64,000 nucleotides of DNA from Marsupella aquatica (Eukaryota > Marchantiophyta): NCBI GenBank assembly GCA_973895155.1, contig OZ316895.1, positions 20,212,001-20,276,000 of the forward strand. Direction: 5' to 3'. A program made the translations under genes and the position numbers. Shown piece after piece: positions 45,807 to 56,984 of this stretch; the stretch's first letter is position 1, and each line of letters starts with the position of its first letter. The notes beneath the pieces are model-generated. The model worked only from the letters and a program-made list of their open reading frames with translations. It ran no database searches and was not told the origin of the DNA.

Positions 45807-47025
45807 CGGAAGTACTCTCTGGGTAAGGTCTCCAAATTGAACAAGGGCCGATCTGTATTCCTGTGGTAGCCGAGACTCAGTGGCATAACCCGAGACTCAG
45901 TGGTAACCCAGAACTCAGGGGCGTTCCAACATTCAGTTGTGGGCCGAGCTAGAGCTTTCTTTCGTGAGTATGTTGTTTTAAATATAGTGTGTAAATTCTG
46001 GTGATTGTAAGAGTTACCAAGGGGTACCCTCGCTACTCATGTCACAAGGAGGTTCTACTGCTGCCATTTCCTGTGTGACAACCAGAGTCGGAGTTATGGT
46101 AGTTGAGTGACCTGTGGTTAAAGTAGAAACTTAACCCGAGTTAAGTAGCAATCATCTAGTTACACTTAGGTTAACTTTTTCCAGTGACTACTAACCGGAG
46201 TTAGCACCCTGGGCCTGGTTTGGTTTGGGTTGGCTTTGGCTTGGAGCCCTGGGGTGCTGTGTGAGAGAATAAGAGGAGAAGCAGGGGGCTGCCTCCTCAC
46301 TTGTTCATTCCTACCCTCTCTTGTAAGGCTGAAAGCTTGGAGGCTAAGGTTTTCATTTCCAGAGGGCAGCAGCATTGGTTTAAGGTACTTGGGAGGGTGG
46401 ATAGTGAGCTAGTCCACTAGGTAGGCGGCAAGGAGAGAGTGAAGGAAAGTGTTGGGATCTGAACTTGTACTATGCCTTGTAGTAAAGACTCGTGTTGAAG
46501 CCTCAGTCTTAAAGCATTGTCTAGTGAGTATGTGAATCCAGTGAGTGTGTATGTCGACGTTGTTATGATGTGACACCAGAGGGGTGAAGCTTGAAGCCTG
46601 GGAGTGAGCTCAGACTCGATCACTTGCCTTGTTGGGATAGGAGGTGACAAACCTGAAGCTCTTGGTGAAGGAAGCGGAGGGAACTCTGGGTATATTGACC
46701 ATAGCAAGAGTTTGTGGGGACAGCTTGTGGGGTTGCTTGCCGTGTTGAGATCGGGAGCGAGGTTGTGTGAGTGCTTCCTAGTGGGGAAGCAAGGGAGTGA
46801 TAACCACCCTTCAAGGTTATCTTTCCAACGGTGGAAATAAAACTGCCTAGTTGGGTGTGTGAGTGGAGAAGAAGGGAGTCAGTCTAAGAGAAATAGACTT
46901 GTTGTCCTACTATTTGCCCGTCCTAGGAACCCGGACAACGATAAGAAGGGGCATAAGTGGTGAATTTAACTCTAAGGGAGAGTTAAGCCCCATTGCAAGG
47001 TGTTGACAACTGTTGTGGGGCAAGT
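45807..47025. other. Non-coding tail between spacer and methyltransferase, copy B only
   Basis: No gene recognised. GAGACTCAGTGG occurs twice at 45873-45909, and the interval is rich in TTGGTTTGGGTTGG-type runs near 46218-46240. AATAAA lies near 46835 on the plus strand. It is absent from copy A. It may hold LTR or untranslated sequence of the element: GGTGTTGACA at 46999-47008 reads TGTCAACACC on the minus strand, an LTR-like terminus, but no partner proves this. Confidence 0.4.
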
Positions 47026-47952
47026 CTAAAATCCCATAGCACGCTCACACTCATCAGCAGTAGGTTCCGTCAGCTTGCTGTGTTGAGAATCCCAAATTAA
47101 CCCCGGTCCACCATTACGGTAGGCATACGATGAGGGAAAACTCACCAAAGTGGGGAGTGCTGCACGTGGCTGACCAATCCGGTTCACCACTGTCAATGGG
47201 GAGCGATCATCATATTGCACCAACTGTGCATGACGGCCAATATCCAAAATGTGGTCCACGGTGAGCCCAACAGGCCGCACAATGTGCTGATATGCCCTCC
47301 GCAAAACCTCAGGTGACATCAACTTGGTCCACCATAATCGTGGACGATGTGCCATTGATCCGACGCTAACAGCATCTAAAAAAATAGCAGGTCCTAACCA
47401 GGACCGCACTTTGTGCATACTAGCGACCATCTGTGATCTAGTATCACCCAACAAGGGAACATTCTCTAGAATGTAGGCGGGAGAGATATGTTGCTGCTCC
47501 TACAAAAACCTCATCACACGCAGCATCTCCCAAAACATGTGAGAACGATGGTCTTTGAGACCAGATCCTGTCCAAGCAAAGGAATGGCCCTGGCATGGCC
47601 AACCAGCAATCACGAGGTGAATCTCACTGACGCGTACTAAATCTGGCACCCCCAAAAGTGAGATGTCTGTTGGCAAAGTGTGCTGATAACCTCTGATAGC
47701 TGACAGGGGTAACAAATCAGGGAACTGCTGATGCAACTAAGCAACATGATGTAGTGAGACACGTCAAGCTGTGTCATTGCGCTCCACATAGAGATACTGT
47801 TGCACTCTAATGCCAGCATGTAAGACAGTAGCTAGACCAGTGCTCATGCCACCAAACAGTTCCAACAAGCGAATACCCTCGACGGGGTATGTCCACAAAA
47901 TGGGAGTGGTGTCCAATGGGGACAGAGTGATCAAACTAGGAATGCCATCCAT
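47026..47952 (-). pseudogene. C5-cytosine DNA methyltransferase, copy B, near full catalytic domain
   Basis: ATG at 47952, then PILWTYPVEGIRLLELFGGM (motif I), GWPCQGHSFAW (motif IV with catalytic Cys), GLKDHRSHMFWEMLRVMRFL, AYILENVPLLGDTRSQMV (motif VI), and FLDAVSVGSMAHRPRLWWTKL (motif VIII region). A recognition region with RHAQLVQYDDRSPLTVVNRI follows, ending DECERAMGF before a stop at 47026. Motifs IX-X are not seen past this. Stops at 47764-47766, 47737-47739 and 47500-47502 each match CGA or CAG in copy A. HRPRLWWTKL and ERAMGF recall Dnmt3-like enzymes, while PCQ recalls Dnmt1/bacterial types; class is unresolved. Antisense to the shared spacer. Confidence 0.9.
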
Positions 47953-47959
47953 CAGGATG

Positions 47960-48658
47960 GAAGTCTTTCAACTTAGGCCATGCTCTGAAGGGAGATGCGG
48001 AAAAATCCATTCAAGCACTGCTCAAGGAGTATGAAGATGTGTTTGCATGGAGCCATCACGATTTGACTGGAGTCTCCCCTGAGTTGGGAGAACACACGAT
48101 CAATTTAAACTTGGGGGCTTACGCCGTACGGCAGCGGCAACGTTGCATGAACCCAAGGTACTCCATCTTGGTGAAGGAGGAGATTGATCGTCTTAGCTTC
48201 TAGCCACAGATATCATCTACCCGGTAATGGCCAGTGACTAGGTGTCTCCCATCGTCATCGTGCCGAAGAAGGGAGGTACAGACGGGAAGCCCAAAATTTG
48301 CATCTGCCAGGACTATCATAAACTAAATAACGCCACTCGGAAGGATCACTACCCGATACCATTCATAGGTATGGTTCTAGATATGGTAGCCTGTAATGAA
48401 ATCTATACGTTCCTTGACAGTATTTGGGCTACAATCAAATTTGGATCCGACTCTCAGATCAGCTTATAACAACGTTCACCACGAAGTGGGGGACGTTTGC
48501 ATTTTGCAGAATGCCGTTTGGATTGTGTAACGCCCCGACCATGTTCCAGAGACTCATGATGAATATCTTCCATGACTTCCTACGGGAATTCCTGGAAATA
48601 TTTATTGATGGCTTTGCCATCTTTGGAACCATCGCCATGCACCTCAAACATTTATGCT
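47960..48658 (+). pseudogene. Gypsy-3 reverse transcriptase, 5' half
   Basis: Reads GWKSFNLGHALKGDAEKSIQ, YEDVFAWSHHDLTGVSPELG, SPIVIVPKKGGTDGKPKICI, MPFGLCNAPTMFQRLMMNIF and FIDGFAIFG. The catalytic FIDD is FIDG. Several frame changes are present. It starts abruptly at the methyltransferase junction and stops in HLKHL, where unrelated sequence begins. It is close to Gypsy-1 in sequence. Confidence 0.88.
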
Positions 48659-50297
48659 GTAGTATCACACTAGGGACATAAATTAACATTTAAGATCCAA
48701 AACTCGGTATTCGTTCCCATAGAAGAACATGTAAGGAATAATTTTCTATAATTTAGCACTTATGAATGACTTAAGTAACAAAAACACAAAGGGTGAGCCT
48801 TTTACTATGATTGCTCATCAAGGCATAGTTTTGAATATTTGCTTAACATTGTAAATAAAATTAACAAATGGAAACAATTAACAAAACACAATGAAAATCT
48901 TGAGGTATGGTGAGAGAGTTAGGAAACAACCAAGGTGACACCTCAACATAACTTCATTTGATATGATTTAGGTGGTATATCCGCAAGAATATTTATGGAA
49001 AGGATTACGGTACTAGGATGATTACTAAAATACCGTCAACATGTCTCAACTTTTCCTTTTAAGGTACTGAGTGGAGACTAGTAATCAATCACTTTTGTAT
49101 CCAATCGGTACTTTGTGTCACGATTAAGAGACACCATCATGATCAAATTTGAAGCCATAAATAATTGGTAAGTAACAATCTTTGCATCCCGTGCACAAGC
49201 AATGTCACGTCAAAAACTATGAATCAAGAACTAAGGAATATGTGAAACATCACCAACAAGGAATCTATTTCCACATACTCAAAAGATTTAACAATCACAA
49301 TGATTTTACTTCAAGGGTCCAAACTTCTCATTCATTTAGACTTGAAGGGGGAAGAATTCCTTTGTACTAAGTACTCATATGCAATGGAGTGCTTGTTACA
49401 AATGGAGGTAACAAAGTTGCAATCTTGCAACTGAGCGCTCATAAAATTTCTTCACACAAGAAATGACATGAGAACTACTATCTATAGGCTAGCAGGAATC
49501 AACGGGAAAAGAGATAATGAAAGGACATGCCCTTTCTTATCTCAAGGGTCATGGGTAAAAGTAAAGTAATAAAATTGTACTACAGAAGTACCTAAGTTTC
49601 AGTGGAATGTTCCTGGAATGAAAAGCTAACTAAAAGATATTTCAGGTGTTAACTATTGTAAAAGTGGAATTAGTGGTAAAACTAATGAATAGGGGTTTTA
49701 TCAAAATTTTAATTTCTAAACTAAAAGTCATAAAAATGTGAGACTTTGTTGAAGTGGTCTTTGATGTATATTCTTTATGCTGACAAAATATGAGACTTTT
49801 CTGAGGTTCCTAAGTGCCTCAATAAAATAGGTAAAAGTGTTAAAAAAATTACAGAAAACAAAAAAAACGGAAAATGTTCTAAGTGTTGGGCGCATGCGTG
49901 TATAGGCTCATAGGCGCATAAGCTCATTAGCGTTTTCGCGTCTAAGCAGAAAACAACAAAACTAAAATATTTTTAACTTTCAAACCACAAGTTGGTTTGA
50001 GTTGAGATTTTCAGGGTACGTTCTACTACGTAAGGGCTATCTCCTGGAAAAGTATGGGACTTTTCTGACTACTTTAAGTATTTAACTAAAATTGTGTAGA
50101 TCTATATAACTTAACTATGGTCGCAGTAGAGCTAATTTTGTTGGAGTAGTGTCGTCGGATCTGGTTGCTGAGCTCCGGTGTAGGTGTTGGTCTGCGTAGC
50201 TTCTCGAATACCATCCATGTCTTGAGTGTGATGCCGATAAAAAGGTAAAGACTTCCGCTATCGTTCAAGATCCAGAACAAGAAGTAGTCTCCGGTGC
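48659..50297. other. 1.6-kb segment replacing RNase H and the integrase zinc finger of Gypsy-3
   Basis: AT-rich, no coding region recognised. It begins at TGTAGTATCACACTAGGG. About 480 residues expected between HLKHL and the integrase core are absent, so this is an insertion combined with deletion. No target duplication or matching terminus is evident. Confidence 0.5.
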
Positions 50298-50863
50298 GGG
50301 TACATCCTACTAGCCATAGACTATTCCACCAAGTGGGTGGAAGCTCGGGCTACGGTAAAGGATGATGTCGCTACCAGCGCCAGGTTCTTGTATGAACAAA
50401 TCTTCACTTGCTTTGGGCCACCCTTGGAATTAGTCAGCGATTGGGGAACGCATTTCATCAATAAAACCGTAGAGCGCCTTACGGAACGGTACCTGGTCAA
50501 GCACCGCAAGACCACCTCATACCATCCAAAAGCCAACGGATTGACGTAGACGGCGACCGGGATCATTGGGAAAATCCTCAACAAAACAATAGTCGCGCAC
50601 AAAATAGATTGGGATGACAAGTTATACGCTGTTGTGTACTCGTACAACTTGGCTTACAAGACTACTACCAATCACAGTCCGTACTTTCTCATGTTTGGAC
50701 AACACTCGTTGGTTTTGGTTGAGTTTGAAATTCACACACCGTGGGTGAGTATTTGGGATCGCTTATCCAAGGCCGATAGTTGTTCGGACAGAGCTTACCG
50801 GATTAAAGCATTCTAGATGAAGCTTGGGTACTAGCTGCCCAACACGTAGCAAAGCAACAGGCA
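50298..50863 (+). pseudogene. Gypsy-3 integrase core
   Basis: Begins at YILLAIDYSTKWVEA, then LELVSDWGTHF (second aspartate kept), TSYHPKANGLT followed by TAG where the catalytic glutamate lies in Gypsy-1 (LTERANG), and NLAYKTTTNHSPYFLMFGQ. Ends at AAQHVAKQQA, where the CACTA element is inserted. Confidence 0.88.
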
Positions 50864-53800
50864 CACTAGTAGAAACCGGGGTGTTTTATGACTAAGTTTT
50901 ATGACTGCCCATGACTCCTTGTGACTAAAGTTTGGGGGGTATCAAGCCAGTCGTAATTTTGACATAGCGTCTTATTTAAAGTGACTGAAATCGAGTGGTC
51001 AGCTATGTGACTAGGGTTTAAGACACATTTTGTGACTAAATAATGACCAAATCCGTACTTGGGCATTTTGGGATTTGGAGAAGGTGTAGTCTTACAAATG
51101 ACTGCAAAGTAGTCATTTGTATGACTCAAAATGAGATATGAATTAGTCACAAACAGTCAGTGAGGAAGAGTAGCCTTTTGCATATATGACTGGTGCTATG
51201 GTTCAATATCGGAACACAGGCGACTGATTATGACTAGTTGGTCTTAAAAGTTTAGAATATATGGGCACATTAGTGACCGATGATGACTACAAATGACTAA
51301 TCATTCTTAAAAATCTTAAGATTGGGCTAGACTGGTTGGTCTTATTGGGGACCATGATGTAATATATCACGGTCATATCTTAATGACCCAAAATGACTCA
51401 TTAGTCTAGTTCACGACTGCATTCTTTGACCCTTTTGGTCAAAGATTTTGACTCGACCTGAGGCAATTGCACCCTGCACATAGCACTAGAACCATGACTA
51501 ATAGTCAACTCAAGCATACAAGCATACATTCAAGCACTCAAGCATACAAGTGACATTGCCAGGCACACTGCAGGATGGAGAGTGGTTCCAGATGATACAT
51601 TGTGCTCTATGCAAAAATTGACATCCAAGAGAACGGTCATCCAACTCTGGGCAAGAAGCCCGACAGGCAGGACAGTCATATTGGCAAATGTGTACACACC
51701 CTTGGGCCCTAATTTGTGGCGGGTCATGTACGAGAGACAAAAATACCAAGGATGTTGGGAAGGGTGGAGAAGCAGGTATAGGCCGACTGTAGTTATTCCT
51801 GGCAACAACAGGGTACTCAAAGTACCATGCAGACTGGGCAGGAAGGATCCCAAGTCTGACATACTCAAGGCGCAACCTCTCTGCCTTGCGTGCAAGCCGC
51901 ACATGTTCAGCATTGCGAGTGCTCACCATAACTGTTGCTTTTCTTCAAATGTTTTGTGTTCACGTCCTCCGACATCCTTTGATCAGCAAGGTGAGCAGGA
52001 GCTACACTTGCCTCACCAACAATAACCAACCTTAACTTATCAGTTCCCACTCACTGTATCATTCCCTTGGTTCCAAGTAGAGGTCATAGTATAAACTAGC
52101 ATGAAACACTCCTAATCAACAATGTTGCAAACTACAATATCCAAAAAGACTGAAAGTCTCACCCTGTAGTGAGCAGCAGAGAGGTAGTTCACTGCTTGTA
52201 AGAGTGAACTGAGCAGGAGTGTAGGTAGACTGGCATTCAGTTGGCACAACAATATTGTGCATCAGCACAAAAGCTCTTATAAACATGATATGCATTCATG
52301 AAACTCGTCGATACAGCACAGGTCGGCATAGGAAGTGGCCCGCAGCACTCAGTCAAACTTCATAACCAAAGTATAGACTGTGTTCACAATAAGGATCTTC
52401 CTTAAAAAAGGGCCCACCAAAAGGGGGTGGCAGAAAGCTCACTTGACAAAAGGAAGATGGGAATGAAAAAAACCCGGAAAAAACTGCCTCCAAGGTCAAT
52501 TCATCCATGGCCCAGTTCAAGACAAAACAAAAAGAGTCAACTCTACACTTGGTTGTCCAAATTAAGCATGCATCACTGAATGAACGAGGGTGAAAGCTTG
52601 TGAACATTTTGGTGAGGGCCCCAATCCGCTCACATTTCACAAACAATGCCAAAAGCCAAGGAGCCCAAGCCAGAGGACGCAGCAAGAGGCCAAACAGCAT
52701 GTATGCATTTTAGTTCAAAGGGGGATTCAGTCTCCTCATTCACTTCACAAGTTGCAGAGAACAAGCACCTCGGTTGACTCCCTGAACCCAAGCTGAAGAT
52801 ACCCATATGGAAAATGTTTTTACTTTTAAGCAATTTACTTATAGGGCTTGGCTTGGTTCTACCAGAGGTGTACAGTCATACTCCCCTCAGGTAGAATGTG
52901 TATGCAGTTATGAGCAGATATGAAGAAGCCAGCAAAACAGAGGAGCCAATCGAAGCCAAATCCTACATTCAAAATATGAGTTAGTTTGTACCTTGCAAAG
53001 GTGGACCCCTACCCTGCCTGAGTGACTGACAAGATCCGCCGGCTTAGGTTGCACGATGCACGCCCTCGCTCCACCTCTCCAAGATGCAGGGTCGATGTAG
53101 GTTGCAAGTAGAAGCTCACAAGCCAAATATTGGGCGAATGTGGGCTCCAACTGTACTGTAGTGTGTCGTGGCTCTGCTCCTGCCTCCTATAGCTTCGAAT
53201 GTGCCAGGGGTTACCAAACAACTGTTATTCTATTGAAATTGGCTACAAAGAACTCTTGTCTTTCTACACTCCACCTGCACCAAAATGAAGTCTTAGTACC
53301 AGTGAGACCAAGAACACAAAAGGAAGGGGCACATTCAAAGACAAAGTGATTCATACCACATTCAAAGATAAAGCGGAAAGAATTGGAAAAACCAGAGTGA
53401 AAGAATTGCGAATGAATATCTGTTCACACTGTATGCACGGGATCTTACATTTAGGGTGACTCTATTTGCAAAAGCCATAAAACAGAGAAACAGAGACCAG
53501 AAAACAGAGAAACAAATTAAGCATGCATCGCTGAATGATTAAGCATGCATTGCTGAAACGTAAAAACTTCACAGCGTATCATTTCTCTAAACAAAGGGCC
53601 ACATACTCTGGTCTCTACAGAGAAAGCAAATCCAACTACGATGAGAAGATTGGTACAGAACAGGAGAGAAAAGGGAGACCAGAACAAATATTTAAAATCA
53701 GAACAAGAAGACTGGCAATTTAAGGAACCCCAAGGAGCCTATTGCATTTGAATCACATACATGACCCTAGCATACTCATAGTGGGGCACTAGATACTGGG

Positions 53801-56229
53801 CAAACTCAAGGTAATGGTCAGAATGAAACCAAAAAGGTCTTGAAGTTGCCAGGTCCCGCCTCGTTCCTCTTGCACTTTGCAGAAAACAAGATGCAGAAAA
53901 CTAACCTATAGCTCCAACCGGCTGTAGTTGACTGAGCTGCAGCAAGTTGTGAAGACAGGTCGTCCCCAGCGGCACCTTGTCCCTGCCTTTAGCTCGTCCT
54001 TCACCGCAAGTCTTTGAGCTGCTCACAACCACAGCTAATAGATGGCTAAATAATGGGATCATGTGCAAAGGGAAATTATGAGCGATGAAGCGAAGGGAAG
54101 CAATCAGTTCCGGCACCCAACAGCTAAAATGACCTCACTGACAGTTGGCATCTATGCAGATAGATCGAGGTCTTGTCACTAAGTTAGACACAATTTATGG
54201 TGAGAGTGTGAGTGTGAGTGTGAGGTTCCAGAGAAGGCTAAAGGACCTTTGCAATGCAAAATGTGGTGCAAATGGAGCCGCGAGGTGGACAATAAGTTGG
54301 TGATAAAACCGGGCAGCATACATAACACCAAACCAAAGACACAAATGACCAAACCGAAAGACGCTTTCACCAACAATGCATATTCAGGACATGAGTGAAT
54401 GGAAAGAAGCAAAGAGAGATACAGGGATTACAAAAAAAGACTAGGCCCTCGTCTGTCCAGACTTCTGTAGGACTCCACTAACTCCATTGTCCTTCTCAGA
54501 TCCCCAAGAAGTCCATGAAGCAACGAAGAACCTGGGCAATGTGACTTAAAGTAGCAACAGTACATACACATATGAATGAAAGGCTGGTTTGGGGCAGCAC
54601 AAGCAAGCAATGTGACCCCCTGCGTTCTGCTCAATCAGCCAAGAACACCCTAAAATCTATGAAAACAACGGGCAACAGAGGAGTTTGTAAGTGATTCTCA
54701 CTTGAAATTCCGCCAGCTGAATCTTCCTTGTTAGAAGGTCTGCTAACTCCGCAGAATGACTCCCGGATGATTAGAGCAACGTAAGTGGCTCACTCCCTCT
54801 GAATGTAAGTGAGACACTCCCTCTGAATGTCTCTACTCATCAGAGAGTAGAGCTCCTCCCACCTTTGACCTCCCCAACTCCCCAAAGGTCAGTGGCATCT
54901 GCACAGTCACCTCCTTTGCACACCGCAATCGCTTCAAATCCCTCCTCCTAAAGCGCACAATGTTATGCCCAAGCGCGATCAGGTGGCAGAGTCGACAACA
55001 AATTGAGAAAGAGTGACTCGGGAGCGAAGTGATTCAGAGCAGGTGGCTCTTGCTAACTCCACAGAATGACTAGTAGATGATTAGGGCAGCGTAAGGGCAG
55101 AGCTCACTCCCTTTGAATATCTCTACTCATCAAAGAGTAGAGCTCATCCCACCTTCGACCTCCCCAACTCCCGAAAGGTCAGTGGCATCTGCACAAATGA
55201 AGCGGGAGCACACCGCAATCGCTTCAATTCCCTCCTCCTAAAGTGCAAAATGTTATGCCCGAGCGCAATCAGGTGGCAGAATCGACAGCAGTGAAGTCTT
55301 CGAGCAGGTGGCTCTTGCTTTTCCCTCGCAAAAACTAGTAGTCGGCACTAAACTACACACCAGCACAATCACTCCTTGGATCCCTTCCCGTTGATCGGCA
55401 TTTTTACCCTAACAAAAGTTCACACATGTTAGATGTCACTTAACACTTAGCACAAAACGGTCAGTAAGACCTAGTAAGTGTGCATGAGATTTTGTTTGTG
55501 GCCCTTTTAGTTTGGTGATTTGGGTATTGGTTATACAAACACCCAATGTCACTGGGAGTAAGACAACACCCACCCTTATACGAGAATGCCTAAATTTGAT
55601 TAAACTTTACAATACCCATTTGGTCACAATTAAATAATGAGACCACATATTAGGGAGCAGGCCTAGGTAGCATAGGGTACTTTAGGGCTGGGCCCTCCAT
55701 TGTGTGGCTGTTTGGCCTATAGGGTATAGGCCAGGAATACATATCGATAGGTCGGAGTTTAGCTCCCAATTGTTCACTTCAAGGTTTAATTAGTTAATTA
55801 GGTCGGGTTACACCGTACGTCCATACCGTGCACCATAATATGTGTTGGCTATATAGTAATGGACCGAACTCATCCTTATCCTTATTACATAAATGAACAT
55901 ACTAATAGGGATAAAAGAAGGTAAGTATGACCCCAAATTATGCCAAATCCAAATGGTAACATGACACATATTAGGTGTGCAATATGTAATGGTCAGTTTA
56001 GTGACTAAAATGGCTTGCCTTCCTTCCCGCCCTTCCTAATTGGTCATAGGAATAAGACAACGACCAAAAAGTGAATAGTTGTATATGTTTTGGTGTCTTA
56101 TGTTGACTTAAGAATGACTCAGAAGTCGTATATAGTCACATAAATATGACTAAAGTGTGGGCTGCGCACAATGGCGGTCAAGCCTGTCATAAGTGGTCGG
56201 GTCACAAAACACCCCGGTTTCTACTAGTG
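50864..56229. mobile_element. CACTA DNA transposon, 5366 bp, non-autonomous as read
   Basis: Terminal inverted repeats begin CACTAGTAGAAACCGGGG and match over 29 bp with one mismatch. GCA on both sides (50861-50863, 56230-56232) is the 3-bp target duplication of CACTA/EnSpm elements. Subterminal DNA at both ends is full of TGACTA/TAGTCA-type motifs (about 50890-51480 and 55400-56160), as transposase-binding arrays are. No transposase is recognised inside. The longest minus ORF (51929-51510, 139 codons, MVSTRNAEHVRLARKAERLR) is unassigned. It sits inside the integrase gene of Gypsy-3, so it is younger than that element. Confidence 0.92.
54741..55320. repeat. About 310-bp tandem duplication inside the CACTA element
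   Basis: Unit 1 starts TGCTAACTCCGCAGAATGAC at 54741 and unit 2 TGCTAACTCCACAGAATGAC at 55051. They share CTCTACTCATCA(G/A)AGAGTAGAGCTC, itself a small palindrome, and TCAGTGGCATCTGCACA. Indels separate the units. Confidence 0.85.
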
Positions 56230-56560
56230 GCAGTTTCCAAGAAGCAACACGACAAGGACTATGGAAAATTGACGTTGTAACAGGTGACCTTGTCCTTCTG
56301 TATGATAGCAAGTACATGCAATTTCCCAGGAAGCTGCATACTCGCTGGTTGGGACCTTTCCTTGTCAATCAGATTTACCCAAATGGATCCATTGAACTCA
56401 CGACGTACGCCGGTGACTTACTTCCCACGTGAGTTAGTTACAATCGTGTTAAGAAGTACCATCATCAAGATGATATCACCAATAGCGATGTTCGTGAGGA
56501 CGCTTCACAGTTAAGTAGGGAGCTATGTGACGCCGCCAGCACGGCTGGTAATGAGTAATA
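56230..56560 (+). pseudogene. Gypsy-3 integrase C-terminus and pol end
   Basis: Resumes directly after the CACTA target duplication (VSKKQHDKDYGKL). Then DLVLLYDSKYMQFPRKLHTR and WLGPFLVNQIYPNGSIEL, then frame breaks, then the pol terminus GAGGACGCTTCACAGTTAAG and GGGAGCTATGTGACGCC, matching Gypsy-1. Confidence 0.85.
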
Positions 56561-56984
56561 CGGCTTAACCCGTGTTACGTACGTTGGAAGTAGACTTAGT
56601 AGCCTGTAGTTATTAGTATAAAGACACAAATTAGCTAGTCATGATGTTTAGGACATGATTTAGTAATAATGGGGATTCGTGTTTGGGCTGGCGGCTTGGC
56701 ACCTGACGTACTGCCGGATTAGGGGCGCGTTATGGCTGTCCGCCTTGGATCAGTATAACAGATCCGGAGATGGCCCACTGGCATGCTTTGACCCGGACCT
56801 GCGGAGTGGTTGGTACCCCCCGGGCGTGAGGGGCTCGGCCTATCATAGGCAGGAGGAACCAATCGGTCGACGCACCACAAGAGTATAAAAGGCGAGCTCT
56901 TCCCCGTCTTGGGCCACTAGTTCACTCCATGCGCCAGCTTTGATCCCAGCCTCTCTAGTTTTCCTTGGAGCAATCATACACACC
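56561..56984 (+). promoter_or_regulatory. Promoter-like region with TATA box before the Gypsy-3 extra ORF
   Basis: TATAAAAGG at 56884-56892 lies 101 bases before ATG 56985. It is preceded by GACGCACCACAAGAG (56869-56883), a 15-mer also found in the Gypsy-1 LTR-like tail (10583-10597). It could be an internal promoter derived from LTR sequence, driving the extra ORF. Confidence 0.5.

Noticed and set aside
45807-47008. Full LTR running 43885-47008 next to the methyltransferase
   Set aside because: The left boundary coincides with pol codons rather than an LTR start, and no purine tract or primer site is found at 47008; a shorter LTR inside remains possible.
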